NCBI GenBank assembly: GCA_944323585.1
Contig: CALUTA010000011.1
Location: 1 to 21,201, forward strand
DNA from: Candidatus Gastranaerophilales bacterium
GTDB lineage: Bacteria; Cyanobacteriota; Vampirovibrionia; Gastranaerophilales; Gastranaerophilaceae
Reading direction: 5' to 3'
Length of the DNA: 21,201 bases
Shown here: positions 1 through 6,835 of the stretch, piece by piece
How positions within the stretch are numbered: position 1 is the stretch's first letter
Layout: every line of letters starts with the position of its first letter
Made by a program: the position numbers and the translations under genes
Notes under the pieces: model-generated
What the model saw: only the letters and a program-made list of their open reading frames with translations
The model's database searches: none
What the model was told of the DNA's origin: nothing

Positions 1-44
1 ATTATCCATACCTTTTTAAAAACACATAAAAATATTTTTTGCGT

Positions 45-353
45 CTATAAAAGCCCGAGTTGCAATCTGTTTAACATAGCCAATTGATCGGTACCTTCTC
101 CCTTGTCTGTTACAAAGGTGTTTTGATTGTCTGATGTTATATTTTCTTTTTTATTTTGGGTATCGGAAAACTGTGCATTTTGACTGTCTTTTGCCTGTTG
201 AATTTTATTGAGTTTTGCTTTATCAGCATAAAAATCCCCGCTCGGTGAAACACCGTAAGACCTTAATTTTCTGATAATTTCCTGATACTCGCTGTCCGTT
301 GATGACGCTCCGCCCCAGAATGAACACGACATTGATAATGCATTAATCGACAT
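45..353 (-). CDS. Small hypothetical protein, 102 aa
   Basis: Function not recognised. The product begins MSINALSMSC and is polar, Gln/Asn/Lys-rich after residue 40, with no clear signal peptide or membrane segment. The frame stays open to an ATG at 425, but that ATG has no ribosome binding site. The ATG at 353 has GGAGAG about 9 nt upstream on the minus strand, so I take 353 as the start; the extra 24 residues would be Lys/Tyr-rich and read from AT-rich leader. It is divergent from the tspO-like gene. A TGTAACAAAA element lies 73 nt upstream (426-435) and recurs upstream of two other small minus-strand genes here. Probably a lineage-restricted protein. Confidence 0.6.
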   Translation of the reverse strand: MSINALSMSCSFWGGASSTDSEYQEIIRKLRSYGVSPSGDFYADKAKLNKIQQAKDSQNAQFSDTQNKKENITSDNQNTFVTDKGEGTDQLAMLNRLQLGLL

Positions 354-492
354 ATAAAACTTCTCTCCAATTTGTATATACTTTTTATATACCCATTTAT
401 ATACTACTTTTAACATTTTTTTCATTTTTGTTACAAATTTATTAGTCTTTACTATCAGTATTTTCAGGGATTTTTTCTTTTACCCCACTCGT

Positions 493-504
493 TATAATGA
501 ATTT
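493..504 (+). promoter_or_regulatory. Promoter -10 box, leaderless start of tspO-like gene
   Basis: A perfect TATAAT lies at 493-498 and the ATG at 505 follows after 6 nt, where transcription should begin. There is no Shine-Dalgarno sequence before the ATG. No good -35 is seen; 470-475 is T-rich. The inference is a leaderless mRNA. Confidence 0.5.
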
Positions 505-906
505 ATGTTCTACAGCTATGATGACAATTTCTTTAACAATATAAACAAACCCGATTTTCAGCCGCCAAAATGGATTTTTAAATACATATGGAGTGTACTT
601 TTTTTATTGATGCTGGTTTCTTTCTTAATAGTCTTGTTCAGACCGGCTTCTACATACAAATACCTTGCAATAAGCATATTTTTTGTTCAGCTTGCTGTTA
701 ATCTATACTGGACAAAGGCTTTTTTTACAGAACACAATATTAAAAAAGCTCTTATTGTTGCGGTTATTCTTCTAATCCTTGTTGCTGCGATGATATTTTT
801 CTTTTTTAAATTATCATTCTTAGCAGGATTTTTGCAGATCCCGTATCTTTTATGGGTCGGTTTTGCCTGTATATTAAATAAAGTGCTTCTAAACCTGAAC
901 ACATAA
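505..906 (+). CDS. TspO/MBR family membrane protein, short form
   Basis: TspO/MBR (tryptophan-rich sensory, peripheral benzodiazepine receptor-like) family, whose members bind porphyrins or other small hydrophobic ligands in the membrane. Visible hallmarks are KPDFQPPKWIFKYIW (residues 15-29), QLAVNLYW (62-69) and the C-terminal PYLLWVGFACILN (113-125). About four hydrophobic helices lie near 27-47, 52-72, 81-101 and 105-127. Family members usually have five helices and about 160 residues; this 133-residue product lacks the first helix before the PPxW loop. The frame upstream is open but shows no good start, so the short form appears real if the leaderless promoter is right. Family assignment is good; ligand and role are unknown. 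Confidence 0.8.
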   Translation: MFYSYDDNFFNNINKPDFQPPKWIFKYIWSVLFLLMLVSFLIVLFRPASTYKYLAISIFFVQLAVNLYWTKAFFTEHNIKKALIVAVILLILVAAMIFFFFKLSFLAGFLQIPYLLWVGFACILNKVLLNLNT

Positions 907-908
907 AA

Positions 909-929
909 AAGACCGGATTTACCGGTCTT
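909..929 (-). terminator. Rho-independent terminator, stronger on minus strand
   Basis: AAGACCGG (909-916) and CCGGTCTT (922-929) form a perfect 8-bp stem with loop ATTTA. On the minus strand the stem runs into T6, so it probably ends the transcript of the 57-residue gene. It may also end the tspO-like transcript, though the plus-strand T tail is poor. Confidence 0.7.
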
Positions 930-942
930 AACTTATCTTCCA

Positions 943-977
943 TTCCTATCCTTATTGATTTGCCTTTCCTATCCTTA
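943..977. repeat. 12-bp direct repeat
   Basis: TTCCTATCCTTA occurs at 943-954 and again at 966-977, a 23-bp period, within the 3' untranslated stretch of the 57-residue gene. On the minus strand this is a purine-rich repeat. No function is known. Confidence 0.5.
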
Positions 978-1000
978 ATTTCCAACGGGCTGCAAGTTTT

Positions 1001-1036
1001 GCATAACCCCCGGTTTTATATTAAAAACCGTTATGC
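1001..1036 (-). other. Hairpin over the stop codon of the 57-aa gene
   Basis: GCATAA (1001-1006) and CGGTTTT (1011-1017) pair with AAAACCG (1024-1030) and TTATGC (1031-1036), giving a 13-bp stem with a CCCC bulge and a 6-nt loop. It covers the TAA of the small gene. It lacks a T-run, so it looks like a 3' mRNA structure rather than a terminator. Confidence 0.45.
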
Positions 1037-1204
1037 TATAAAATTGGTTCCGTATCTGCTTGCACCGTGAAAAAATGACTGCCTCATCATTTCTACAAGT
1101 GTTTTGCGGATAACCTGTCTTGTTTCAAATTTTACTTCTTTTAATGCTGTTGAAGTTTGTTTATATTTTTCTGTAACATCAGTAAATAACAATGTTCTTG
1201 CCAT
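1031..1204 (-). CDS. Short hypothetical protein, 57 aa
   Basis: Function not recognised. The product begins MARTLLFTDV and ends YGTNFIA. It is basic, probably mostly helical, with no membrane segment. GAGAGG lies about 9 nt before the ATG on the minus strand, the reading frame is clean, and a hairpin plus a downstream terminator close the transcript, which supports a real gene despite its size. It is divergent from the 377-residue gene. Its upstream region carries TTATATAAGTACGAGA (1250 to 1235 on the minus strand) and TGTAACAAAA (1308 to 1299), both shared with the 72-residue gene at 13857-14075. Confidence 0.6.
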   Translation of the reverse strand: MARTLLFTDVTEKYKQTSTALKEVKFETRQVIRKTLVEMMRQSFFHGASRYGTNFIA

Positions 1205-1270
1205 TTCTAAAGCCTCTCTTTTTCTTTATTTATCTCTCGTACTTATATAAAAAATTTTGGTAAAAAATTA

Positions 1271-1298
1271 TTGACTTTTTATATTCACTTTATATAAA
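1271..1298 (+). promoter_or_regulatory. Candidate promoter for the 377-aa gene
   Basis: TTGACT (1271-1276), a 16-bp spacer and TATAAA (1293-1298) on the plus strand. Transcription would start near 1305, leaving a leader of about 160 nt before the ATG at 1469. No other feature was recognised in that leader. Confidence 0.4.
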
Positions 1299-1468
1299 TT
1301 TTGTTACATATCTTTACATTTTAGCCTTTTTAAAGTTTTGTTAATTCAACTGCAATTACCGTTCTACAAAGGGTTTCGACTGTTCTTTCTATTTTTATGT
1401 TAAAGATTTCAAAACTAATTTCCGACTAATTAAATGTATTTCTATGCAAAATATAAGGAGAAAACCAC

Positions 1469-2602
1469 ATGGTAGACGCAATTAACGGAAATTACGGAGT
1501 TAAGCCGCAAGACACGAGCATTAACTGGAACGATCTGACTGCAAACGAAGTTTTGGAATACGAAGATGAAGGTCAGGAAGTACCCGAAGAAGTCCTTGCA
1601 TGGGCTCAGGATATGGCCAAAACAGATAATGCGGATGACGTGACTTACGAAATGTCAACTTCAGGTGAAGAACAGCCGCAAAATGCTGCTCAACAACTAA
1701 GAGAAGAAATGTCAAATAACGGTGTCAGCATAAAACAGCAAGGCAGGCAATTTATTGAAGAAAGTAAAAATAAAGAGGATTTAACCCTTCAGGCAATAGA
1801 ACAGATGGCGCCCCTGCTTGCAAGTGCGCAAGCCATTGGAGATGAGGCTACTGACATTGCAGATACAGCCAAAACCCAGCTGGAGGTATTAAAAGCTCAA
1901 ATTGAGAGTCTTGCTGCAGAAAAAAATGACAAACCAAGATTCTTTCAAAGCAGAGAAACCCGTGGGGAAGTTCAGGGACTTCAGGCCGTTGCCGCAGCAC
2001 TCGGGACTCAGGCAACAGATGAAATTCAAGGATTAGACGCTGAACTTGGTGAAATTGATGCTATTATTAATGAAGGTGCAGTCTCCTCGCAACTATCTGT
2101 TGATTTTGGCTCAGAAACAGTATCGATCGGACAAGAACTACTCGGTTCTAAATCAAGCAGAAATATTGGTATTGTCGCAGGAGTTGTTGGAGGAGCTTTA
2201 ACCGGTGTAGGCATGCTATTTGGCGGATTAATCGGCGGAATTTTCGGAGGCCTGTTTGGCAGCAAAAAACGTGTTGGCAAAGAAGCTGTTGAACAAGGTA
2301 CAGAAACAATGACCGTCGGACAGCAGGGCAATCAAATTGCAGAACAGGCAGCAGATAGCCATGGAGTTTCTATTGACTCTGTAAATAAAGCTGAAGGCGA
2401 CGTTGCATCAGCATCTACAGATAATTCATCCGGAGATGATACATCAGGAGGCGATACTGCGGCTGATACAACAACCAACAATACCCAACAAACAGCTGAC
2501 AGCGGCGAAAGAGAAGAGCTCGATCCGACTTTAGCTGACACATCAATTACAACTGATCCTGATGAAATTCTGAGAAGAAAAGAACGCCGAGGCTTAGCGT
2601 AA
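1469..2602 (+). CDS. Acidic protein with glycine-rich hydrophobic segment, 377 aa
   Basis: Family not recognised. AAGGAG sits about 9 nt before the ATG. The N-terminal 100 residues are acidic. Residues 100-155 look helical and possibly coiled-coil. Residues 233-264 form a Gly-rich hydrophobic stretch with many GxxxG-like spacings, ended by SKKR, and resembling a glycine zipper. The C-terminal 100 residues are Thr/Ser/Asp-rich low complexity, ending with a charged RRKERRGLA. There is no signal peptide. Such a layout would fit a protein that inserts into or assembles at a membrane, but that is inference. The gene converges on rpe, overlapping it by 9 bp (2594-2602). Confidence 0.75.
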   Translation: MVDAINGNYGVKPQDTSINWNDLTANEVLEYEDEGQEVPEEVLAWAQDMAKTDNADDVTYEMSTSGEEQPQNAAQQLREEMSNNGVSIKQQGRQFIEESKNKEDLTLQAIEQMAPLLASAQAIGDEATDIADTAKTQLEVLKAQIESLAAEKNDKPRFFQSRETRGEVQGLQAVAAALGTQATDEIQGLDAELGEIDAIINEGAVSSQLSVDFGSETVSIGQELLGSKSSRNIGIVAGVVGGALTGVGMLFGGLIGGIFGGLFGSKKRVGKEAVEQGTETMTVGQQGNQIAEQAADSHGVSIDSVNKAEGDVASASTDNSSGDDTSGGDTAADTTTNNTQQTADSGEREELDPTLADTSITTDPDEILRRKERRGLA

Positions 2603-3238
2603 AGAGTCAATAGCTTCGGAAATATTTTCCGAATTAAATATATAACTTCCGGCAACTAAAGAGTTTGCGCCTAATTTGGTGCAGACTCTTGCCGTTTCAT
2701 CGTTTATACCGCCGTCTACCTGCAATATTAAATCTTCGTCACCATATTCCCTGAAACATGACAATTTTTGTGCGCATTTACTTATAAACTTTTGTCCGCC
2801 AAAACCCGGCTCAACTGTCATTACCAGAATCATATCAAAAGCACCGATATATTCCAGAATTTCTTCCGGCTTTGTTGCAGGCTTAATAGCAAGTCCTGAC
2901 TGAATGCCAAAACTTTTTATATAATTAGCAAGTCTTATTATTTCATTCCGTTCAACGGCTTCATAGTGGAATGTTATTATATTTGCGCCTGCCTCGGCAA
3001 AAGGTTTTATGAATTTTTCGGGATTTTCTATCATCAAATGGACATCAAGCGGCAAATTTGTGACTTTTCTTATGGACTTGACGACCGGAACTCCGATTGT
3101 AATATTCGGAACAAAATGCCCGTCCATTACATCTACATGAATCCAATCTGCGCCGGCTTTTTCAACCATTCGGATATCTCGTCCGAGATTTGCAAAATCA
3201 CTTGATAATATCGAAGGTGATATGATTACTTTCGGCAT
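2594..3238 (-). CDS. rpe: Ribulose-phosphate 3-epimerase
   Basis: Interconverts ribulose 5-phosphate and xylulose 5-phosphate in the pentose phosphate pathway. The 214-residue TIM barrel starts MPKVIISPSILSSDF and carries the metal/catalytic set H34, D36 (HVDVMDGHFVPN), H66 (VHLMI), EPGFGGQ (142-148) and D174 (VDGGI). The frame continues upstream to an ATG at 3277, but the family start is MPKV at 3238, preceded by GGGGG about 8 nt upstream. The start lies inside rnc (13-nt overlap), so it is the last gene of the pyrH-frr-cdsA-rnc-rpe operon and probably translationally coupled. Confidence 0.95.
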   Translation of the reverse strand: MPKVIISPSILSSDFANLGRDIRMVEKAGADWIHVDVMDGHFVPNITIGVPVVKSIRKVTNLPLDVHLMIENPEKFIKPFAEAGANIITFHYEAVERNEIIRLANYIKSFGIQSGLAIKPATKPEEILEYIGAFDMILVMTVEPGFGGQKFISKCAQKLSCFREYGDEDLILQVDGGINDETARVCTKLGANSLVAGSYIFNSENISEAIDSLR

Positions 3239-3921
3239 TCTAAAACCCCCAGCTTTTTGCAGGCCAAATATGCACATCTTTGCTCTGCTTCTTTTTTGGA
3301 TTTGCCATCTGCCTGCGCTATTACATCCCCGTTATAGGAAACTTCTACCGTAAAAATTCTGTTGTGTGCCGGCCCGTTCTCAGCTACCAATCTGTATTTT
3401 GGAGTTTCACGGGTTAAGCTCTGCGTATATTCCTGAAGCAGGGCCTTTGCATTATATTTGTCCAGATTTGCATTAATTTCCTCAATATACGGTATAAATA
3501 TTTCCTGAAGTTTCTTATCCAGCAAGTCTGCTTTATTATCAAGAAAATATGCGCCTAATACTGCTTCAAATGCACATGCTGTCACTGATTCAAGCTTTTT
3601 TATTCCCTGTTTTTCATCATGTTCGGAAGCCAGAATTATATCAGCAAGCCCCATTTTCTTGGAGATTTCCGACAAAACACTGTCCGAAACTGCGATTGAA
3701 CGGATTTTAGACATATCGCCTTCATGATAATCAGGGAACTTTTTATACAAAATATTTGAAACTGCAAGTTTGAGTACAGCATCACCTAAAAATTCAAGCC
3801 GTTCATAACACTTTGTATATTCAAGGTTCTTTTCCTGCGTATAAGAAGGATGAGTAATCGCACTCAAAAAGAGTGATTTATCATCCGTTTTTATACCAAA
3901 AACATCCTCTACAGTTTTCAT
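3226..3921 (-). CDS. rnc: Ribonuclease III
   Basis: Double-strand-specific endoribonuclease that processes rRNA precursors and structured mRNAs. The 231 residues hold an N-terminal endonuclease domain with the signature ERLEFLGDAVL (40-50; E43 and D47 are metal ligands) and EGD (67-69), then a C-terminal dsRNA-binding domain (about 159-228). One oddity: the usual ADxxEA segment reads ACAFEA (115-120), so the second conserved Asp is Cys116, while E119 is kept. The ATG directly follows the cdsA stop (TAA-ATG), and the 3' end overlaps rpe. Confidence 0.93.
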   Translation of the reverse strand: MKTVEDVFGIKTDDKSLFLSAITHPSYTQEKNLEYTKCYERLEFLGDAVLKLAVSNILYKKFPDYHEGDMSKIRSIAVSDSVLSEISKKMGLADIILASEHDEKQGIKKLESVTACAFEAVLGAYFLDNKADLLDKKLQEIFIPYIEEINANLDKYNAKALLQEYTQSLTRETPKYRLVAENGPAHNRIFTVEVSYNGDVIAQADGKSKKEAEQRCAYLACKKLGVLECRK

Positions 3922-4794
3922 TTAGAAAAGTCCTTTTAGCATATTTGCAATATCACTTACCAGTTGATTGGAAAAGATAAAATATTTGCAAACATAATAC
4001 ATAACAGGGATTGTGAAGATAAAACTGTCAGTTCTATCCAAAAATCCGCCGTGTCCGGGCAAAGAATCACCGCTGTCTTTAACCCCTGCATCTCTTTTAA
4101 TCAGAGATTCGCAAAGGTCTCCGATCTGGGCAAACACAGTACAGATAAGTCCTACAACAACAGCCCAATACCATTCAAATCCTATAAAAAATGAAACAAC
4201 TACAGCACCTAAAATAGCACTTATAATTCCTCCGATGGATCCTTCTATAGTTTTGTTAGGGCTGACAACAGGAGCAAGTTTATGTTTGCCGAGATGCCGT
4301 CCGGCATAATAACACCCGATATCCGTCAGAAGTATTGCCGTAAACATCATAACAACAAACCCGAGCCCGCTGTCGAATTTAGGCGAAGACAACTCCCTCA
4401 AAAACATCAAATGCAGCGGGAACCATCCGCAATATATGATTCCAAGCACAGTTGTTGCGGCATTAGCAATATATGGCTGTCTTCCTCTGAAAAGCACCCA
4501 CATAAAGGATATTATCGAGAAAAATGAGATTACAAGTGCCGATAGGTCAAACCGCTGCAAGTATGCAATGATGCCGATTACAATCTCTGCGCACCATATA
4601 ACCTTTAGACTCGGATAAAACCCCTTATGCTCCAGTATTTTCACGTATTCTCTCGATGCAAAAAATACAAAGACATATAAAAGAATAAGAAGCGGGATTC
4701 CGCTTAATATAATACATGTCATTGCAATAGTCCCAAGAATAAACCCTGTAAGCATTCTTGTGGCATTTTTGTTCAAACCGCCAATTACATCCAT
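3922..4794 (-). CDS. cdsA: Phosphatidate cytidylyltransferase
   Basis: Makes CDP-diacylglycerol from CTP and phosphatidic acid, the entry to anionic and zwitterionic phospholipids, in the inner membrane. The 290 residues have about seven or eight hydrophobic helices. The C-terminal family signature is visible: SPNKTIEGSIGG, then GDLCESLIKRDAGVKDSGD and LPGHGGFLDRTDS. The ATG overlaps the frr stop (TAATG). In many bacteria uppS lies between frr and cdsA; here it is absent. Confidence 0.94.
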   Translation of the reverse strand: MDVIGGLNKNATRMLTGFILGTIAMTCIILSGIPLLILLYVFVFFASREYVKILEHKGFYPSLKVIWCAEIVIGIIAYLQRFDLSALVISFFSIISFMWVLFRGRQPYIANAATTVLGIIYCGWFPLHLMFLRELSSPKFDSGLGFVVMMFTAILLTDIGCYYAGRHLGKHKLAPVVSPNKTIEGSIGGIISAILGAVVVSFFIGFEWYWAVVVGLICTVFAQIGDLCESLIKRDAGVKDSGDSLPGHGGFLDRTDSFIFTIPVMYYVCKYFIFSNQLVSDIANMLKGLF

Positions 4795-5360
4795 TATACG
4801 GTCATAACCTCTTTTTCTTTTTCTGAAACTGCACTGTCGACAATACCGGTATATTTATCAGTCAATTTTTGAATTTTATCCTGATTATCTTTTACAGTAT
4901 CTTCCGGAAGATTGTCGGCTTTTTCGATCTTTTTCAAATCATCTGTCATATCACGGCGGACATTTCTTATAGCAACTTTAGCTTCTTCACCGAGTTTTTT
5001 GACGTCTTTAACGATTTCTTTACGTCTTTCTTCTGTCAGAGGCGGGAAGTTTAATCTGATACAGATACCGTCGCTGTTTGGTGTAATTCCGATTTCCGCT
5101 TTGATAATAGCTTTTTCAATTTCTTTTAAAATTGACTTGTCGTAAGGCGAAATAACAAGAGTTGTACCGTCCTGAACAGTAACCTGCGACATCTGTCTTA
5201 ACTGAGTCGGAACTCCATAATAATCAACCAGAACTTTATCCAATATCATCGGATTTGCACGTCCTGATCTTATAGACCCGAATTCACGTTTAAGGGACGC
5301 AATGGCTTTTTCCATTTTTTCTTCGCCAAATAAAAATAATTCATCTAAACTTTCTGACAT
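4794..5360 (-). CDS. frr: Ribosome recycling factor
   Basis: Splits post-termination ribosomes together with EF-G. At 188 residues it has the normal family length. Hallmarks are IRSGRANPMILDKVLVDYYG near residues 30-49, QMSQVTVQDGTTLVISPYD, and the C-terminal helical arm FPPLTEERRKEIVKDVKKLGEEAKVAIRNVRRD. AGAGG precedes the ATG on the minus strand. It lies 20 nt downstream of pyrH, the widespread pyrH-frr order. Confidence 0.96.
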   Translation of the reverse strand: MSESLDELFLFGEEKMEKAIASLKREFGSIRSGRANPMILDKVLVDYYGVPTQLRQMSQVTVQDGTTLVISPYDKSILKEIEKAIIKAEIGITPNSDGICIRLNFPPLTEERRKEIVKDVKKLGEEAKVAIRNVRRDMTDDLKKIEKADNLPEDTVKDNQDKIQKLTDKYTGIVDSAVSEKEKEVMTV

Positions 5361-5380
5361 CTCTTACCTCTTTCAATTAT

Positions 5381-6109
5381 CTATAAACTTATATATGTTC
5401 CGACTTTTTCGCCGTTCAAAACTTTTAATATGCCATCCTGCAGCAGAAAATCAAAGACGACTATCGGTATATTATTTTGGCGGCACAATGCGCAAGCAGC
5501 CGTATCCATTACTTTTAAACCGTCTTTAATTATATCATCATAAGTAATTTTATCCAGTTTTTTTGCTTCCGGATTAATCTTAGGATCATCGGAATAAACG
5601 CCGTCAACACCGTTTTTAGCCATAAGCATTGCTTCGGCGTTGATTTCGGAAGCTCTCAGAGCCGCTGCTGTATCCGTTGTAAAAAACGGGTTTCCTGTGC
5701 CGGCAGCAAATATAACAACTCTGCCTTTTTCAAGGTGTCTGATTGCACGGTGCCTGATATAAGGTTCAGCAACCTGATTGATAGTAATCGCACTCTGCAC
5801 ACGGCAGGGAACATCAATTTGATTGAGCGCACACTGAAGAGCTATTGCATTCATAACAGTCGCAAGCATTCCGACATAATCACCCGAGGCCTGATCCATG
5901 CCTAATTTTGCGCTGTTTTTCATTCCTCTGAAAATATTCCCGCCTCCGACGACTACAGCAATTTCAGCACCAGCATCCTTTGCCTTTTTAATTTCGTTAG
6001 CAATCATTTTTACGGGTTTTTGATCAATTCCAAACTGCTGATCACCCAAAAGTGCTTCTCCGCTGATTTTCAACAAAATCCTTTTATATTTAAGTTTCGA
6101 GTTTTCCAT
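5381..6109 (-). CDS. pyrH: UMP kinase
   Basis: Phosphorylates UMP to UDP with ATP; amino acid kinase fold, hexameric in bacteria and usually regulated by UTP/GTP. The 242 residues show YKRILLKISGEALLG near the N-terminus, VVVGGGNIFRG, the DYVGMLATVMNA segment, and the TGNPFFTTDTAAALRA loop. AAGGGG lies shortly before the ATG. It is the first gene of the five-gene operon; a TATAAT box lies 16 nt further upstream. Confidence 0.96.
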   Translation of the reverse strand: MENSKLKYKRILLKISGEALLGDQQFGIDQKPVKMIANEIKKAKDAGAEIAVVVGGGNIFRGMKNSAKLGMDQASGDYVGMLATVMNAIALQCALNQIDVPCRVQSAITINQVAEPYIRHRAIRHLEKGRVVIFAAGTGNPFFTTDTAAALRASEINAEAMLMAKNGVDGVYSDDPKINPEAKKLDKITYDDIIKDGLKVMDTAACALCRQNNIPIVVFDFLLQDGILKVLNGEKVGTYISL

Positions 6110-6125
6110 TTTTCCCCTTTTTCAT

Positions 6126-6131
6126 ATTATA
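6126..6131 (-). promoter_or_regulatory. -10 box of the pyrH operon
   Basis: Minus-strand TATAAT at 6131-6126. Transcription would begin near 6119, leaving about 10 nt of leader that still contains the AAGGGG ribosome binding site. A TTTACA lies 20 bp further upstream, a spacing too long to be convincing as -35. Confidence 0.5.
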
Positions 6132-6198
6132 CTACTCTAAACCAAGAGGGATGTAAAGATACCGGAAAGCATGTTTTCTGCAGATTATGAAGTTTTGT

Positions 6199-6210
6199 AA
6201 ACTTAAGTTT
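6199..6210. repeat. 12-bp perfect palindrome AAACTTAAGTTT
   Basis: A perfect palindrome in the divergent region between pyrH and the ribbon-helix-helix gene. It may be a regulator binding site; no protein can be named. Confidence 0.35.
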
Positions 6211-6263
6211 GTAACCCAAAACCCGCTGATAGCAAGCATTTTAAAAAATTAGATATAATTTAT

Positions 6264-6289
6264 ATATAAAAAATAGCAATTTTTTATAT
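6264..6289. promoter_or_regulatory. 11-bp inverted repeat, candidate operator of the RHH gene
   Basis: ATATAAAAAAT (6264-6274) and ATTTTTTATAT (6279-6289) are exact reverse complements around AGCA. The repeat covers the expected -35 position of the TATAAT at 6301-6306 that serves the RHH gene. RHH proteins often repress their own promoters through such sites, so autoregulation is a reasonable inference. Confidence 0.45.
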
Positions 6290-6300
6290 CAAAAATTGTT

Positions 6301-6306
6301 TATAAT
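6301..6306 (+). promoter_or_regulatory. -10 box of the RHH gene
   Basis: Perfect TATAAT, 38 nt before the ATG at 6345, with AAAGGAG between them. The -35 position falls inside the inverted repeat at 6264-6289. Confidence 0.55.
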
Positions 6307-6344
6307 AGTATAAGAGATAAGTTTAAGAAAGCAAAGGAGAATAT

Positions 6345-6533
6345 ATGGCGAGAGTATTAATTTCAATGCCTGAAGATTTCCTGAACAAAATCGATCAGGT
6401 TGCAGATGTAGAAAATCGTTCACGCAGCGAATTGATTCGGGAGGCACTTCGAACTTATATTTACAAACAGAAAGTTCGGGAATCAACTACAGCAGCAAGA
6501 AATGCTGATATTCTCGAAACAATGCTTGAATAA
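6345..6533 (+). CDS. Ribbon-helix-helix (CopG-like) DNA-binding protein
   Basis: A 62-residue transcriptional regulator. The N-terminal strand MARVLISMPEDFLNKIDQ is followed by ENRSRSELIREALRTYI, the classic RHH pattern, in which the strand enters the DNA major groove and the NRS/SRSE turn contacts phosphates. AAAGGAG lies about 7 nt before the ATG. It resembles CopG/NikR N-terminal domains and some antitoxins, but no toxin-sized gene adjoins it, so a stand-alone regulator is more likely. Target genes are unknown. Confidence 0.85.
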   Translation: MARVLISMPEDFLNKIDQVADVENRSRSELIREALRTYIYKQKVRESTTAARNADILETMLE

Positions 6534-6580
6534 AATTTTAAAATAAAACAAATCCCGCTAAATGCAAAAATTATTTTTAG

Positions 6581-6677
6581 GAATTTAGTTATTTAAACTA
6601 AATTCAGGGGCTATGCCTCAGGCGGTTTGAGAAATTTCAAACTGTCAGGATTTCAAAATCCAGGTTCGACTTTGAAC
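6581..6677 (+). ncRNA. Chain of small hairpins, possible ncRNA or structured 3' UTR
   Basis: Between the RHH stop and the terminator at 6723, five stems follow each other. GAATTTAGTT/AACTAAATTC (6581-6605) is 10 bp. GGGGC/GCCTC is at 6607-6619. GTTTGA/TCAAAC is at 6625-6642. GGATTT/AAATCC is at 6648-6661. GTTC/GAAC is at 6664-6677. No open frame or known RNA family was recognised. It could be the RHH mRNA tail or an independent RNA; no clear internal promoter was seen. Confidence 0.3.
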
Positions 6678-6722
6678 AAAAAATATCAAAATGGCAGGAA
6701 ACGGTTACAGATTTGGGATATG

Positions 6723-6757
6723 ACGGACGCTAATTTAAAGCGTCCGTTTGTGTATTT
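6723..6757 (+). terminator. Rho-independent terminator
   Basis: ACGGACGC (6723-6730) pairs with GCGTCCGT (6740-6747), 8 bp with a 9-nt loop, followed by a T-rich tail. It ends the RHH transcript or the hairpin-rich RNA. Confidence 0.75.
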
Positions 6758-6773
6758 TTAGAATTTCTGCAAT

Positions 6774-6807
6774 AAAAAAAAAACTCCGCTAAAATGGCAG
6801 AGTTTTC
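6774..6807 (-). terminator. Rho-independent terminator of the YtxH gene
   Basis: AAACTC (6781-6786) pairs with GAGTTT (6800-6805), extended by GC/GC after one mismatch. On the minus strand the stem is followed by a run of T (the A-run at 6774-6783), placing it 30 nt after the YtxH stop codon. Confidence 0.65.
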
Positions 6808-6835
6808 TTATTTATTTTATTGTTTTTATTTTAAA

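Noticed and set aside
354..425. Longer start of the first minus-strand gene at 425
   Set aside because: The ATG at 425 has no ribosome binding site and the added 24 residues come from AT-rich leader; GGAGAG supports the ATG at 353.
943..977. Start of a CRISPR-like array
   Set aside because: Only two 12-bp copies at a 23-bp period, with no further units or cas genes.
2026..2655. Open frames antisense to the 377-aa gene
   Set aside because: They are Ser/Pro-rich mirror images of Gly/Thr/Asp-rich coding sequence, with no start signals, and the sense strand has a clear gene.
6345..6533. Antitoxin of a toxin-antitoxin pair
   Set aside because: RHH fold fits, but no toxin-sized frame lies directly up- or downstream; a terminator follows.
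6607..6677. tRNA- or tmRNA-like stretch with GGTTCGA
   Set aside because: The stem after TTCGA does not pair as a T-arm, there is no acceptor stem and the other hairpin has the wrong loop size.
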